The notes beneath the pieces are model-generated. The model made no database searches. It saw only the letters and a program-made list of their open reading frames with translations, and was not told where the DNA came from. From contig PGXB01000014.1 of the NCBI GenBank assembly GCA_002838945.1, forward strand, positions 1-64,000: DNA of 64,000 nt, in the 5' to 3' direction. Of the stretch, positions 1-7,990 are shown one piece after another. Every line of letters begins with the position of its first letter. Position 1 is the first letter of the stretch. This DNA comes from a candidate division Zixibacteria bacterium HGW-Zixibacteria-1. Its GTDB lineage: Bacteria > Zixibacteria > MSB-5A5 > GN15 > PGXB01. A program made the position numbers and the translations under genes.

Positions 1-413
1 GTTATGAAAAAACTACTGATGATGATCCGGGCAATGTTGAAAAACAATTTACCCTTTAATCCTAACTATGCCCTTGACAGTTAAGACGGTATCTACTATT
101 TTAGATACTTTCTTGCCTATGGACTTATGCCGAGCTGTCATTCTAAGATGTGGTATCCCACTTATATAAAATATGATGTTTAGAGGGAATGGCAAAGAGA
201 AAATTTATGGTTTAGGTCACAATTCCCCGATTGACATCGGGAAATTCCTTCGAAGCTCAGGATCTTTGACAAGTCATGAAATTGTCGAAACCTACCACTA
301 AAATAGTTTTAGTGAAGAACACGGCGGGTTTCAAGCCCGCCCCTGCAAGCCACAATCAATCACCAGATTACATGATAATCTTGAATTTTTTTAATGCTTC
401 TTTAAAAAACCGC
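1..413. other. Intergenic stretch, no convincing gene
   Basis: I see no coding region with a ribosome-binding site or recognisable protein here. The only structured part is a GGCGGGTTT / AAGCCCGCC hairpin near 323-342. The same kind of GGCGGGTT hairpin occurs near 19394 and 32346, so it is probably a common intergenic hairpin of this genome. The open frame starting at 276 reads through the promoter and operator of the next gene and has no protein-like features. Confidence 0.5.
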
Positions 414-454
414 TTGACAAAGTCGCATAATTTATTAACTAATTGGTTAGTTAA
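414..454 (+). promoter_or_regulatory. Promoter and palindromic TetR-type operator
   Basis: A TTGACA -35 box lies at 414-419. A -10-like TAACTA follows at 436-441 after 16 bases. Overlapping the -10 is a perfect inverted repeat, TTAACTAA at 435-442 and TTAGTTAA at 447-454, separated by TTGG. TetR-family proteins usually bind such palindromes in their own promoter. Occupancy here would block RNA polymerase, so I infer autorepression of the regulator and of the efflux operon that overlaps it. Confidence 0.7.
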
Positions 455-474
455 ACTAAATGGTTGGTTTTATT

Positions 475-1113
475 ATGAAGAAAGATAAAATATCAGCGGA
501 TCGCAAGGGGCGGGGCGAAATATCGGCGGAAAAAATCCTGATCGCCGCCCGCGCCGAGTTCGCCCGCCACGGGCTCGCCGGGGCAAGGGTCGATCGTATC
601 GCCGCCAAATCCGGTGTCAATAAGGCCATGATATATTACCACTTCGGCTCCAAGGAAAAGCTGTATCAGGAAGTCATCAAAGCGGTTGTTTCCAATATTG
701 CCGCGTTTCTGGGTAAAGCTTCGGCAGAATCGCGCGACCCGATGGAGATGCTCGAGAAGATAGCTTCGTTTTATCAGGATATGTTTTATCGCTCCGGCGA
801 TTTTCGGGCCATCTTTCTGCGCGAGCTGGCCGTTGGCGGCGGGCGCCTCAAGGAGGCCTTTGCCACCGTCTTTTCGGAGCAGGAAGTGCATAAGAAAATG
901 AAGGCCATCATCGATCAGGGAAAGAAAAGCGGCTTGTTCCGCGATGTGGACAGCACACATGCCATCATTTCCTTCATGGGTATGAATATTTTTTATTTTA
1001 TAGCATCACCCATTGTAAATCAAATGTGGGAGATAAAAAATGAAGAGCGATTTTTGCAAAAACGCAAAAAGGAAGTGCCGGATCTTTTCCTGCACGGCCT
1101 TCTTGCGAAATAA
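475..1113 (+). CDS. TetR/AcrR-family transcriptional repressor
   Basis: This 212-residue protein has the TetR DNA-binding domain at its N-terminus: a helix-turn-helix ending in the typical K-A-M-I-Y-Y-H-F-G-S-K-E-x-L segment near residues 50-65. An all-helical C-terminal ligand/dimerisation domain follows. An in-frame ATG also exists at 460, but it lies only five bases past the operator; the ATG at 475 starts the charged N-terminal tail. Neither has a strong Shine-Dalgarno. The last 74 bases overlap the TolC-like gene, which couples the two. The gene order (TetR, HlyD, ATPases, ABC-2 permeases) matches CecR with YbhGFSR, so I infer it represses the downstream exporter and is released by an exported toxic compound. 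Confidence 0.88.
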   Translation: MKKDKISADRKGRGEISAEKILIAARAEFARHGLAGARVDRIAAKSGVNKAMIYYHFGSKEKLYQEVIKAVVSNIAAFLGKASAESRDPMEMLEKIASFYQDMFYRSGDFRAIFLRELAVGGGRLKEAFATVFSEQEVHKKMKAIIDQGKKSGLFRDVDSTHAIISFMGMNIFYFIASPIVNQMWEIKNEERFLQKRKKEVPDLFLHGLLAK

Positions 1114-2410
1114 TAGCGTCATTATATTACTTCTGGTATCCCTGACCCTGTTCGGCGGTGAGGTGCCTGCCGCGGTTTCGCTTTCCCTGTCCGATGCCAT
1201 CCAAATGGCGGCGCGGAATTCGTACAATATCGAATCATCGAAGTATGATTCACTCGCCGCCATGTACCAGTACAAAGCGGCCAAATCGCTGCGGTTTCCG
1301 TCACTCAATCTCGATGCCCGCTCCAGCTTTGTGGACAATATCCCGACAGTAACATTCCCCCTTATGGGCAGCCGCGATTTCGGCTCGAAGAACAGTTATC
1401 AGGCCGATCTCAAGTTGAACGTCCCGCTTTTCACCGGTGGAAAGATTTCGTCGAACATCAAAATCAATTCCGAGAATCTGCATGCCGGGAGCTTTGCACT
1501 CGAGGCGGAACGATTGAACTCGGCTTATGGCAGCCGCAAGGCATATCTGAGTGCCATGCTGGCCGGGGCCGTGGCTTCATCGGCGGAGGCATCGCTCAAA
1601 CGAGTCGACATTATCCGCAGCAACGTTCATAATCTCTATCAAAGCGGCCTGGCCGACTCAATCGATATTCTTGAGGCGGAGCTGGCGTATCAACAGGTAT
1701 CTTTGGCCGCTTCGGAAAAACAGTCGGCCGTCGCCACCGCCATGATAAACCTGGCGAATTTGCTGGGATTACCGGGTGAAACCGAACTGGATCTGACCGA
1801 AACAATTACGCCGCCCGGTGCCGAGCAGAATGTACCCACATCGGACAAATCGAACCGGGCTGAGCTGAAGATGCTCGACAGTAAAATCCGCGCCGCCGAG
1901 CAGACCACGCGCCTGAACAGTTCTGAGTATTTCCCGTCGGTCAGCGGTTTTGCCGGATATTCCTATGGCAAACCGAATCGCGATTATTTCAATGGCGAGT
2001 GGGATCATTACTGGATTGCCGGGCTGGCCCTCAACTGGAACCTGAATCTTGGCGGGAGAACTTCGCACACCGCCAACGCCGCGCGTCAGGCGGCTTCATC
2101 GGCCCGCATGCAGCGGCATGACCTGGAGCGATCGCTGACCATCATGGCCGAGACCACCCTGGAAAAAATCAAACTGGCCTATCAGACCGTTGGCACCTCC
2201 GAAATAGAATATGACATCGTCCGCAAGAAGTACCGTCTGGCCGACAACAAGCAAAAAGCCGGACTTCTGACGGTCAACCGTCTGCTCGAAATCGAGGCCG
2301 AACTTACTTCGAGTGAGCAGCAGTACCGGGCCTCGATAATAAATTACCACATTGCTCGAACCGAGCATCTCTACGCCATTGGTTCCGAAAAAATATATGG
2401 AGGATTATAA
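1040..2410 (+). CDS. TolC-type outer-membrane efflux protein
   Basis: The 456-residue product has a basic N-terminus and hydrophobic signal segment to about residue 45. Two homologous outer-membrane-efflux repeats follow, with long alpha-helical stretches (A-x-x-N-S-Y-x-I and similar). Length fits the TolC/OEP family (about 450). TolC proteins trimerise into an outer-membrane channel and periplasmic tunnel for inner-membrane pumps. A GGAGAT ribosome site precedes the ATG at 1040, which lies inside the 3' end of the TetR gene. Being first in the pump operon, it is probably a dedicated exit duct. Substrate unknown. Confidence 0.88.
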   Translation: MKSDFCKNAKRKCRIFSCTAFLRNNSVIILLLVSLTLFGGEVPAAVSLSLSDAIQMAARNSYNIESSKYDSLAAMYQYKAAKSLRFPSLNLDARSSFVDNIPTVTFPLMGSRDFGSKNSYQADLKLNVPLFTGGKISSNIKINSENLHAGSFALEAERLNSAYGSRKAYLSAMLAGAVASSAEASLKRVDIIRSNVHNLYQSGLADSIDILEAELAYQQVSLAASEKQSAVATAMINLANLLGLPGETELDLTETITPPGAEQNVPTSDKSNRAELKMLDSKIRAAEQTTRLNSSEYFPSVSGFAGYSYGKPNRDYFNGEWDHYWIAGLALNWNLNLGGRTSHTANAARQAASSARMQRHDLERSLTIMAETTLEKIKLAYQTVGTSEIEYDIVRKKYRLADNKQKAGLLTVNRLLEIEAELTSSEQQYRASIINYHIARTEHLYAIGSEKIYGGL

Positions 2411-2411
2411 A

Positions 2412-3293
2412 ATGAAAACCGGCCCCATAATATTTTCAATATTGATCAGTCTGGTGATTGCATCATGCGGCGAGAACAACGTTCTGCCCGGCGGCTCGGG
2501 ATTGATCGAATCGACCGAGATCATAGTCTCGGCCGAAACCGCCGGAAAGCTCGAAGCGCTGTATTACCAGGAAGGGGATAAAATAAAAATCGGCGACACG
2601 ATTGGCATGATCGATACCACCACCGTCTCATTACGCTTGAACCAGGCGTCCGCCATGCACCAAGCAGCCATGACGCAGATGCAGATGGCTTCGTTGAACC
2701 GCGAACAGGCGGTCTACAACTATGATCTGGCCGGTAAGGAATTCGAGCGCATGACGGCGCTGATAAAATCAGGCTCGGTCAATCAACAGCAATACGATAA
2801 GGCGGAAAATACCTATAATCTTGCCGGGCTGGCGAAAAAGCAGGCCGATGCCGCGGTCAATGCCGCCCGCGCCGACTTGAAAAAAATAGAGGCCGAAATT
2901 GCTCTGCTCGACAAGCAAATGACCGATTGTTTCCCCACCTCTCCTCTGACCGGAATTGTCGCCGATAAATTTATCGATGCCGGCGAGCTGGTCGGGATGG
3001 GGGCGCCGTTTATAAAGATCTCGCGCCTCGATACGGTCTGGGTAAAAGTGTACCTTCCTCCCTCCGATTTGAGCAAAATCAAACTGGGCGGACAGGCCGA
3101 TATCGACCCGGAAGATAACGGCGAAATCATGCACGGCTCTGTCACCTGGATCGCTTCGTCGGCCGAATTTACACCCAAAAATGTCCAGACCAAAGAGGCC
3201 CGCGCCGATCTGGTCTATGCCGTTAAGATTACCATCCCCAACCCGGATGAAAGACTTAAAATCGGGATGCCGGTCTCCGTGACGATACCATGA
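2412..3293 (+). CDS. HlyD/YbhG-type periplasmic adaptor lipoprotein
   Basis: The start at 2412 is set by GGAGG at 2399-2403, just before the TolC stop. The 293-residue protein begins with a lipoprotein signal whose lipobox I-A-S-C puts the lipidated Cys at residue 19. It continues with a biotinyl-lipoyl-like half-motif (V-S-A-E-T-A-G-K-L), a long alanine/glutamine-rich coiled coil (about residues 75-165), the second lipoyl half and a beta-barrel region. Membrane-fusion proteins bridge an inner-membrane transporter and TolC. The gene ends in ATGA shared with the ATPase gene, so translation is coupled. Lipid anchoring instead of a transmembrane helix is a variation seen in AcrA-like adaptors. 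Confidence 0.87.
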   Translation: MKTGPIIFSILISLVIASCGENNVLPGGSGLIESTEIIVSAETAGKLEALYYQEGDKIKIGDTIGMIDTTTVSLRLNQASAMHQAAMTQMQMASLNREQAVYNYDLAGKEFERMTALIKSGSVNQQQYDKAENTYNLAGLAKKQADAAVNAARADLKKIEAEIALLDKQMTDCFPTSPLTGIVADKFIDAGELVGMGAPFIKISRLDTVWVKVYLPPSDLSKIKLGGQADIDPEDNGEIMHGSVTWIASSAEFTPKNVQTKEARADLVYAVKITIPNPDERLKIGMPVSVTIP

Positions 3294-4198
3294 ATGCCAT
3301 AGAAGTACATAATCTGTCGAAAAAATACGGCGACCTTAAGGCGGTCGATGATTTCTCGTTGACCGTCGGTCAGGGCGAACTGCTGGCCCTGGTTGGTCCC
3401 GACGGCGCCGGCAAAACGACTATCTTCCGAAGCCTCTGTAATCTGATCGATTTCGAAACCGGCGATATTACCATCGGCGGCCGGATGCATAAAACCGAAT
3501 TTGACAGGATCAAAGATATTCTTGGATACATGCCGCAGCAGTTCTCGCTCTATCCCGATCTTTCGGTCGAGGAAAATCTTGTTTTCTATGCCGGGTTGTT
3601 CGGCTTCAATCGTAAACGGTTCGATCAAAAAAAAGATGCCCTGTATAAATTTTCCGGGCTCGGGCCGTTCGCCAAACGGAGGGCATCCGCCCTGTCGGGA
3701 GGCATGAAACAAAAACTGGCCCTGAGCTGCAACCTTATCCATGATCCGAAAATACTGCTGCTCGATGAACCGACCACCGGCGTTGATCCGCTCTCCCGCC
3801 GTCAGTTCTGGGATATTCTTAAGAAGCTTCAGGCTGAGGGTGCTTCGATCATGGTCTCCACGCCGTACATGGATGAGGTGGCGCTGGCCGACCGGGCCAT
3901 ATTTATTTATCAGGGACGCAAACTTACCGAAGGCACTCCGCAGGAGCTGGTGGCGCACTTTGACGGTAATGTCTATCGGGCCGATTTTTTCCCGTCGGCG
4001 AAAAGTATGGCGCAGCTCGAGCAAATCGAGGGTCTCTCTTCGCGGCGGTTCGGTTCCACCATACATCTCTACACTTCCGCCGACACACCCATTAACAGTT
4101 TCCATGATCGGCTTCATAACGTCGGTATCGAGCCGGACATGCTGGAAGAAATCGATCCCGATCTGGAAGATGTTTTTATTCAGCAGATAGGCAAATGA
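3290..4198 (+). CDS. ABC exporter ATPase, first (YbhF N-half-like)
   Basis: This 302-residue ATPase has Walker A G-P-D-G-A-G-K-T-T at residues 36-44, a signature L-S-G-G-M-K-Q at 135-141 and Walker B I-L-L-L-D-E at 155-160. The switch region reads S-T-P-Y-M-D-E at 190-196, so the usual H-loop histidine (position 192) is proline. About 80 C-terminal residues form an accessory domain. In Escherichia coli YbhF this half is fused to a second ATPase; here the halves are separate genes three bases apart. It should energise the two ABC-2 permeases downstream. The lost histidine suggests that its own nucleotide site hydrolyses poorly. Confidence 0.88.
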   Translation: MNAIEVHNLSKKYGDLKAVDDFSLTVGQGELLALVGPDGAGKTTIFRSLCNLIDFETGDITIGGRMHKTEFDRIKDILGYMPQQFSLYPDLSVEENLVFYAGLFGFNRKRFDQKKDALYKFSGLGPFAKRRASALSGGMKQKLALSCNLIHDPKILLLDEPTTGVDPLSRRQFWDILKKLQAEGASIMVSTPYMDEVALADRAIFIYQGRKLTEGTPQELVAHFDGNVYRADFFPSAKSMAQLEQIEGLSSRRFGSTIHLYTSADTPINSFHDRLHNVGIEPDMLEEIDPDLEDVFIQQIGK

Positions 4199-4201
4199 CC
4201 G

Positions 4202-4948
4202 ATGGAATATGCCGTCACCATAAATAATCTTACGCGGAAATTCGGCAGTTTCACTGCTGTCGATTCCATCAGCCTCGATGTCGAAAAAGGCGAAATCTTC
4301 GGTTTTCTGGGAGCCAACGGCGCCGGCAAAACGACTGCCATCAGGATGCTCTGCGGCCTGCTGCTGCCGACATCGGGAGGCGGCACGGTGGCCGGCCTGG
4401 ATATATATAAAGAGAGCGAAAAAATAAAACGAAGCATCGGCTATATGTCGCAGAGGTTTTCATTGTACTGTGATCTTACCGGCCGCGAGAATCTTACTTT
4501 TTACGGATCGGTTTACGGCCTTAATCATCGCGATATTAAAAATCGAATCGATGAACTGGCGGAATATCTGACGCTTTCGGAATTTATCGATCGCTCCTGC
4601 GCTTCACTTCCCCTGGGATGGCGCCAGCGGCTGGCCCTGGCGGCGGCGCTTCTGCACCGCCCGCAGATTCTTTTTCTCGATGAGCCGACCGGCGGGGTCG
4701 ATCCGGTTTTCAGGCGGCGTTTCTGGGAAATATTGTATCGTCTGGCCGACCAGGGAACGACATTGTTCGTTACCACTCACTATATGGATGAGGCTGAGTT
4801 CTGTCGGAGAATATCCATCATGCATCGCGGCAAAATTATCGAGATCGGCAACCCGGAAAAACTGGTGCAAAAATACAACCAGCCCGATCTCCAGGAACTG
4901 TTTATCAAATTGATCACCGAAAGAGATGCCGATGCACAAAATTTATAA
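4202..4948 (+). CDS. ABC exporter ATPase, second (YbhF C-half-like)
   Basis: The 248-residue protein has Walker A G-A-N-G-A-G-K-T-T at residues 37-45, Walker B I-L-F-L-D-E at 156-161 and a normal H-loop histidine at 193 (T-T-H-Y-M-D-E). Its signature motif is degenerate: L-P-L-G-W at 136-140 instead of LSGGQ. In a head-to-tail dimer with the first ATPase, this bad signature completes the site that already lacks its histidine, while the good L-S-G-G-M completes this protein's intact site. So one composite site looks catalytic and the other degenerate. The final 23 bases overlap the permease gene. Confidence 0.88.
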   Translation: MEYAVTINNLTRKFGSFTAVDSISLDVEKGEIFGFLGANGAGKTTAIRMLCGLLLPTSGGGTVAGLDIYKESEKIKRSIGYMSQRFSLYCDLTGRENLTFYGSVYGLNHRDIKNRIDELAEYLTLSEFIDRSCASLPLGWRQRLALAAALLHRPQILFLDEPTGGVDPVFRRRFWEILYRLADQGTTLFVTTHYMDEAEFCRRISIMHRGKIIEIGNPEKLVQKYNQPDLQELFIKLITERDADAQNL

Positions 4949-6032
4949 CATCGCCTCCAAAGAAGTTCGCCATATCCTGCGTGACGTGCGCTCACTGGTC
5001 ATTGCCATCCTGATGCCGATATTGATGACGTTCCTGTATGGTTATGCCATCAATCTCGACATCAAGAATATCAAACTGGCTGTGATCGATTTCGATCGGA
5101 CCCTGGAATCCCGCGAGCTTGGCGCCGATTTTTTCAATTCGGGATATTTTGTACCATCGTTACATCAGCCCGATATCTCCGACCCCGAGCGCGTTCTAAA
5201 AACGGGTAATGTCGGCGCCGTCCTGACCATCAGGTCCGGCTTTGCCGAAGCGATTCATAACAAAGACGAGTTTGAACTTGGGTTGGTGGTGGACGGCGCC
5301 GATGCCAACACCGCCGCGGCCATTTCGAGTTATTCCAATATTATCCTGGGTGAGTATGTCAAAAGCAAATTGCCCCCAAATTTCGAAATACCGGGCGTGA
5401 CCATCTCCCAGCAGGTGCTCTACAACCCCGACCTGAAATCATCCCATTTCTTCGTTCCGGGATTGATCGCCGTTATCCTGATGATGATCTCCGCTCTGTT
5501 GACCTCGATAACCATCGCCCGCGAAAAAGAAACCGGCACCATGGAACAGCTTCTCACCGCGCCGGTGACACCGAGACAGATAATTATCGGCAAGGTGATT
5601 CCGTATATTGCCCTGGCCTTAATTGACGGTTTTCTCATTCTCGCTTTTGCGGTCTTTCACTTCGGCGTGCCGTTTATCGGGTCTACCCTGCTCCTGTTCG
5701 GGCTTATTTATATCGCCGCCGCTTTGTCACTCGGTATCGTCATCTCAACCGTGGTTAAGACTCAGCAACTGGCGATGCTTGTTGCCCTGTTGTTGACTGT
5801 CATGCCGTCGGTGATGCTGTCCGGCTTCATCTTTGAAATAAAAAATATGCCGATCGTGCTGCAGGTGTTGACGCATTTCATACCGGCCAGATATTTCATC
5901 CAGATCATCCGGGGTGTCATGCTCAAGGGTTCGTCGATACAGGTTCTCTGGGTCGAAGCCGCTTTCCTGATCGCCATGACCATCGGCCTTTTGGCCATTG
6001 CCGTTAAACGCTTCAAGCTGAAAATAGGTTGA
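4926..6032 (+). CDS. ABC-2 type permease, first (YbhS/YbhR-like)
   Basis: The 368-residue membrane protein starts with an amphipathic segment (I-A-S-K-E-V-R-H-I-L-R-D) typical of ABC-2 permeases. It has one transmembrane helix near residues 23-45, a large extracytoplasmic domain (about 50-180), then five helices to the C-terminus, including the E-K-E-T-G-T-M-E-Q-L-L coupling segment near 200. A second ATG six bases downstream (4932) is an equally possible start. It should pair with the next gene as a heterodimeric pore for drugs or lipophilic compounds. Confidence 0.85.
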   Translation: MPMHKIYNIASKEVRHILRDVRSLVIAILMPILMTFLYGYAINLDIKNIKLAVIDFDRTLESRELGADFFNSGYFVPSLHQPDISDPERVLKTGNVGAVLTIRSGFAEAIHNKDEFELGLVVDGADANTAAAISSYSNIILGEYVKSKLPPNFEIPGVTISQQVLYNPDLKSSHFFVPGLIAVILMMISALLTSITIAREKETGTMEQLLTAPVTPRQIIIGKVIPYIALALIDGFLILAFAVFHFGVPFIGSTLLLFGLIYIAAALSLGIVISTVVKTQQLAMLVALLLTVMPSVMLSGFIFEIKNMPIVLQVLTHFIPARYFIQIIRGVMLKGSSIQVLWVEAAFLIAMTIGLLAIAVKRFKLKIG

Positions 6033-6036
6033 TGAC

Positions 6037-7134
6037 ATGTATAGAACGATTATAGCTCTCATCAGAAAAGAGTTCCACCAGGTTTTTCGTGACCGCATGA
6101 TGCTTCGTGTCATCTTTGTCATGCCGATCGTCCAGCTCCTGTTGCTCGGTTATGCCATCACCACCGATGTCAAAAATATTGATATGGCCGTTTATGATTT
6201 CGACCGCTCCGAGTTGTCGCGCGAATATATCCGCTCGTTGTCCGCCGGGGATTACTTCAATATCGGCTCGTCGGAGTTGAACCTGACCGATTCGGATATT
6301 GAATTTCTTAAAAACAAATTCCGCTCGATCCTGATCATTCCGAGTGATTTCTCCGAGAGTATTACTAATTTCAAACCGGTGAAGGTGGGATATGTCGTCG
6401 ATGGTACCAATGCCAACTCAGCGGCGGTGGCGCTTGGTTATGCCGGCGTTATCACGCGCAATTTCAATGAAAAAGTTACCGGTTTTAAAATGCCGGTCAA
6501 AATAAAAGAAAAGCGGCTCTACAATCCGGAGAGCGAATCGGTGTTCTTCATGGTTCCCGGAATTGTCGCCACGTTGATTACCATGATTACGGTTTCGATG
6601 ACTTCCATGGCCATCGTTCGCGAGCGCGAGATCGGCACGCTCGAGCAGCTTATGGTGACGCCGATCACCACCCCGGCCTTCATTCTCGGCAAAATAATTC
6701 CGTATGCCATTCTCGCTTATATGGAAATGTCGCTGGCCCTGCTGATCGGCATCATCTGGTTCCACATTCCTTTTGCCGGATCATGGCTGCTGCTTTATGG
6801 CTTGTCGTTTATTTATATTCTGGCGACACTCGGGATCGGCATGTTTATCTCGACCATGACCAAAACCCAGCAGCAGGCGATGTTTTTCGCCTGGTTCTTC
6901 TCGATTTTCGCCATCCTGACGGCTGGCTTTTTCACCCCGATATCGAACATGCCCCAATCGGTGCAGTACCTGACGCATCTTAATCCATTGCGCTATTTTA
7001 TGACCATTATCCGGGCCATTATGATGAAAGGCGCCTCGTTCGACATTCTCTATCCGGAAATTCTGGCCATGTGCATATTCGCGGTGGCCCTCTTCACCCT
7101 CTCCTGGATCCGCTTCTCCAAACGCGTGAAGTGA
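6037..7134 (+). CDS. ABC-2 type permease, second (YbhR/YbhS-like)
   Basis: At 365 residues it is a paralogue of the preceding permease: I-R-K-E-F-H-Q-V-F-R-D near the N-terminus, one helix, a periplasmic domain of about 130 residues, the R-E-R-E-I-G-T-L-E-Q-L-M coupling segment and five more helices. It begins four bases after the previous stop. It closes the operon; no strong terminator follows directly, but two hairpin repeats (7182-7231 and 7246-7301) may serve as transcript 3' ends. The transported substrate cannot be told from sequence. Confidence 0.86.
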   Translation: MYRTIIALIRKEFHQVFRDRMMLRVIFVMPIVQLLLLGYAITTDVKNIDMAVYDFDRSELSREYIRSLSAGDYFNIGSSELNLTDSDIEFLKNKFRSILIIPSDFSESITNFKPVKVGYVVDGTNANSAAVALGYAGVITRNFNEKVTGFKMPVKIKEKRLYNPESESVFFMVPGIVATLITMITVSMTSMAIVREREIGTLEQLMVTPITTPAFILGKIIPYAILAYMEMSLALLIGIIWFHIPFAGSWLLLYGLSFIYILATLGIGMFISTMTKTQQQAMFFAWFFSIFAILTAGFFTPISNMPQSVQYLTHLNPLRYFMTIIRAIMMKGASFDILYPEILAMCIFAVALFTLSWIRFSKRVK

Positions 7135-7181
7135 TGATGATTTGTATTTTGAATTCCCATGCTGTCAGATGCAGTCTTCAG

Positions 7182-7231
7182 TAGGGCATGATCCGCAGTC
7201 CTGTCGCAGACGGGACCAGCGATCCTGCCTA
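7182..7231. repeat. 50-base nested-hairpin repeat, copy A
   Basis: The outer arms TAGGGCATGATC and GATCCTGCCTA pair around an inner hairpin GTCC(T)GTC / GAC-GGGAC. Two more 50-base elements with the same architecture occur at 7894-7943 and 26467-26516. The inner stems differ in sequence yet still pair, which is compensatory change and points to selection on structure. Confidence 0.7.
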
Positions 7232-7245
7232 TTTTTTATCCTAAA

Positions 7246-7301
7246 GTGGTGACGGGTCTCAGTCGCAGATCCTGAATGACATGAAGGGCACCCGACACCA
7301 C
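7246..7301 (-). repeat. 56-base inverted-terminal repeat, copy 1
   Basis: The ends are GTGGTGACGGGT and ACCCGACACCAC, an imperfect terminal inverted repeat. Its reverse complement matches 26351-26406 at 50 of 56 positions, including an unbroken stretch across GGTGTCGGGTGCCCTTCAT. It lies 14 bases from the 50-base nested-hairpin repeat, and its second copy also lies near a member of that family. Confidence 0.75.
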
Positions 7302-7401
7302 ACCCATTTTCCCCTTGCCATTTTCTCAAAACATCATATTTTACCTAAGAGGCAAGGCGTGCCCTGTTTTTAAGCCTGAATATAGGACTGGGAGACATAA
7401 T

Positions 7402-7884
7402 ATGATTTTTAAGCGAAAAATTTCCGTAAATGAGTATTGTAAGACTCGCCTTGATCTTCTTTTTAGCTCACAACAAACAACACTTTGGCTACAACTTAAG
7501 CAATCTTGGCCGGACAATGCAGTGGTAATGGCATCAGATAGTAGTTATTTGAAAAACATAAGAGCGGCTCATATCACCGTTCTATCTATGGCGGTTATTA
7601 AAAAGTATGGCATAGATATAGCTTTACAGATGAACCGATGCATCCAAGACTATTTGGATAACCACGATCAGGAAGAAATAAATTCTCTATTACCGGTGTA
7701 TGATAAGGCATTGTCTACAATACCTCAGGACGGAATCCTTGGAATAGCACAATTTCTTGCTGCTGTAATCTGCCATGACAATTGTTCCCAAGATACAATC
7801 TTCGCACTCGGAGGACAGCTTTATGGAGCACTTGAATCTATTCGTGCAGATTTTAAACAAATAAAAATTGTCTCTGAACTTTAA
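7402..7884 (+). CDS. Hypothetical protein, 160 residues
   Basis: I do not recognise this protein. The ATG at 7402 follows GGGAG at 7390-7394 with good spacing. An in-frame ATG at 7315 would add 29 residues that run through the repeat edge and look non-coding. The product looks soluble and mostly helical, with no signal peptide or transmembrane segment. It is AT-rich compared with the efflux operon and recF. It is flanked on both sides by 50-base nested-hairpin repeats, so it may have been acquired as a cassette. Confidence 0.65.
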   Translation: MIFKRKISVNEYCKTRLDLLFSSQQTTLWLQLKQSWPDNAVVMASDSSYLKNIRAAHITVLSMAVIKKYGIDIALQMNRCIQDYLDNHDQEEINSLLPVYDKALSTIPQDGILGIAQFLAAVICHDNCSQDTIFALGGQLYGALESIRADFKQIKIVSEL

Positions 7885-7893
7885 TCCAATGAA

Positions 7894-7943
7894 TAGGCAG
7901 GATCACTCATTCCGCAATATGCGGAATATCGGATCCTGCCTTA
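7894..7943. repeat. 50-base nested-hairpin repeat, copy B
   Basis: TAGGCAGGATC at 7894-7904 pairs with GATCCTGCCTTA at its far end. Inside sits a second hairpin ATTCCGC / GCGGAAT. It starts ten bases after the stop of the orphan gene and could end its transcript and that of the convergent ATPase gene. Confidence 0.72.
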
Positions 7944-7990
7944 CTTAGAACTTAAAAATTCAATTACTGGAAAAACGGCGTTAACTGCAA

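Noticed and set aside
276-488. 70-codon open frame ahead of the TetR gene
   Set aside because: It runs through the promoter and palindromic operator, has no ribosome site and no protein-like composition.
3215-4117. 300-codon open frame antisense to the first exporter ATPase
   Set aside because: It is a shadow of the ATPase gene; the sense frame has all ABC motifs and the antisense frame has none.
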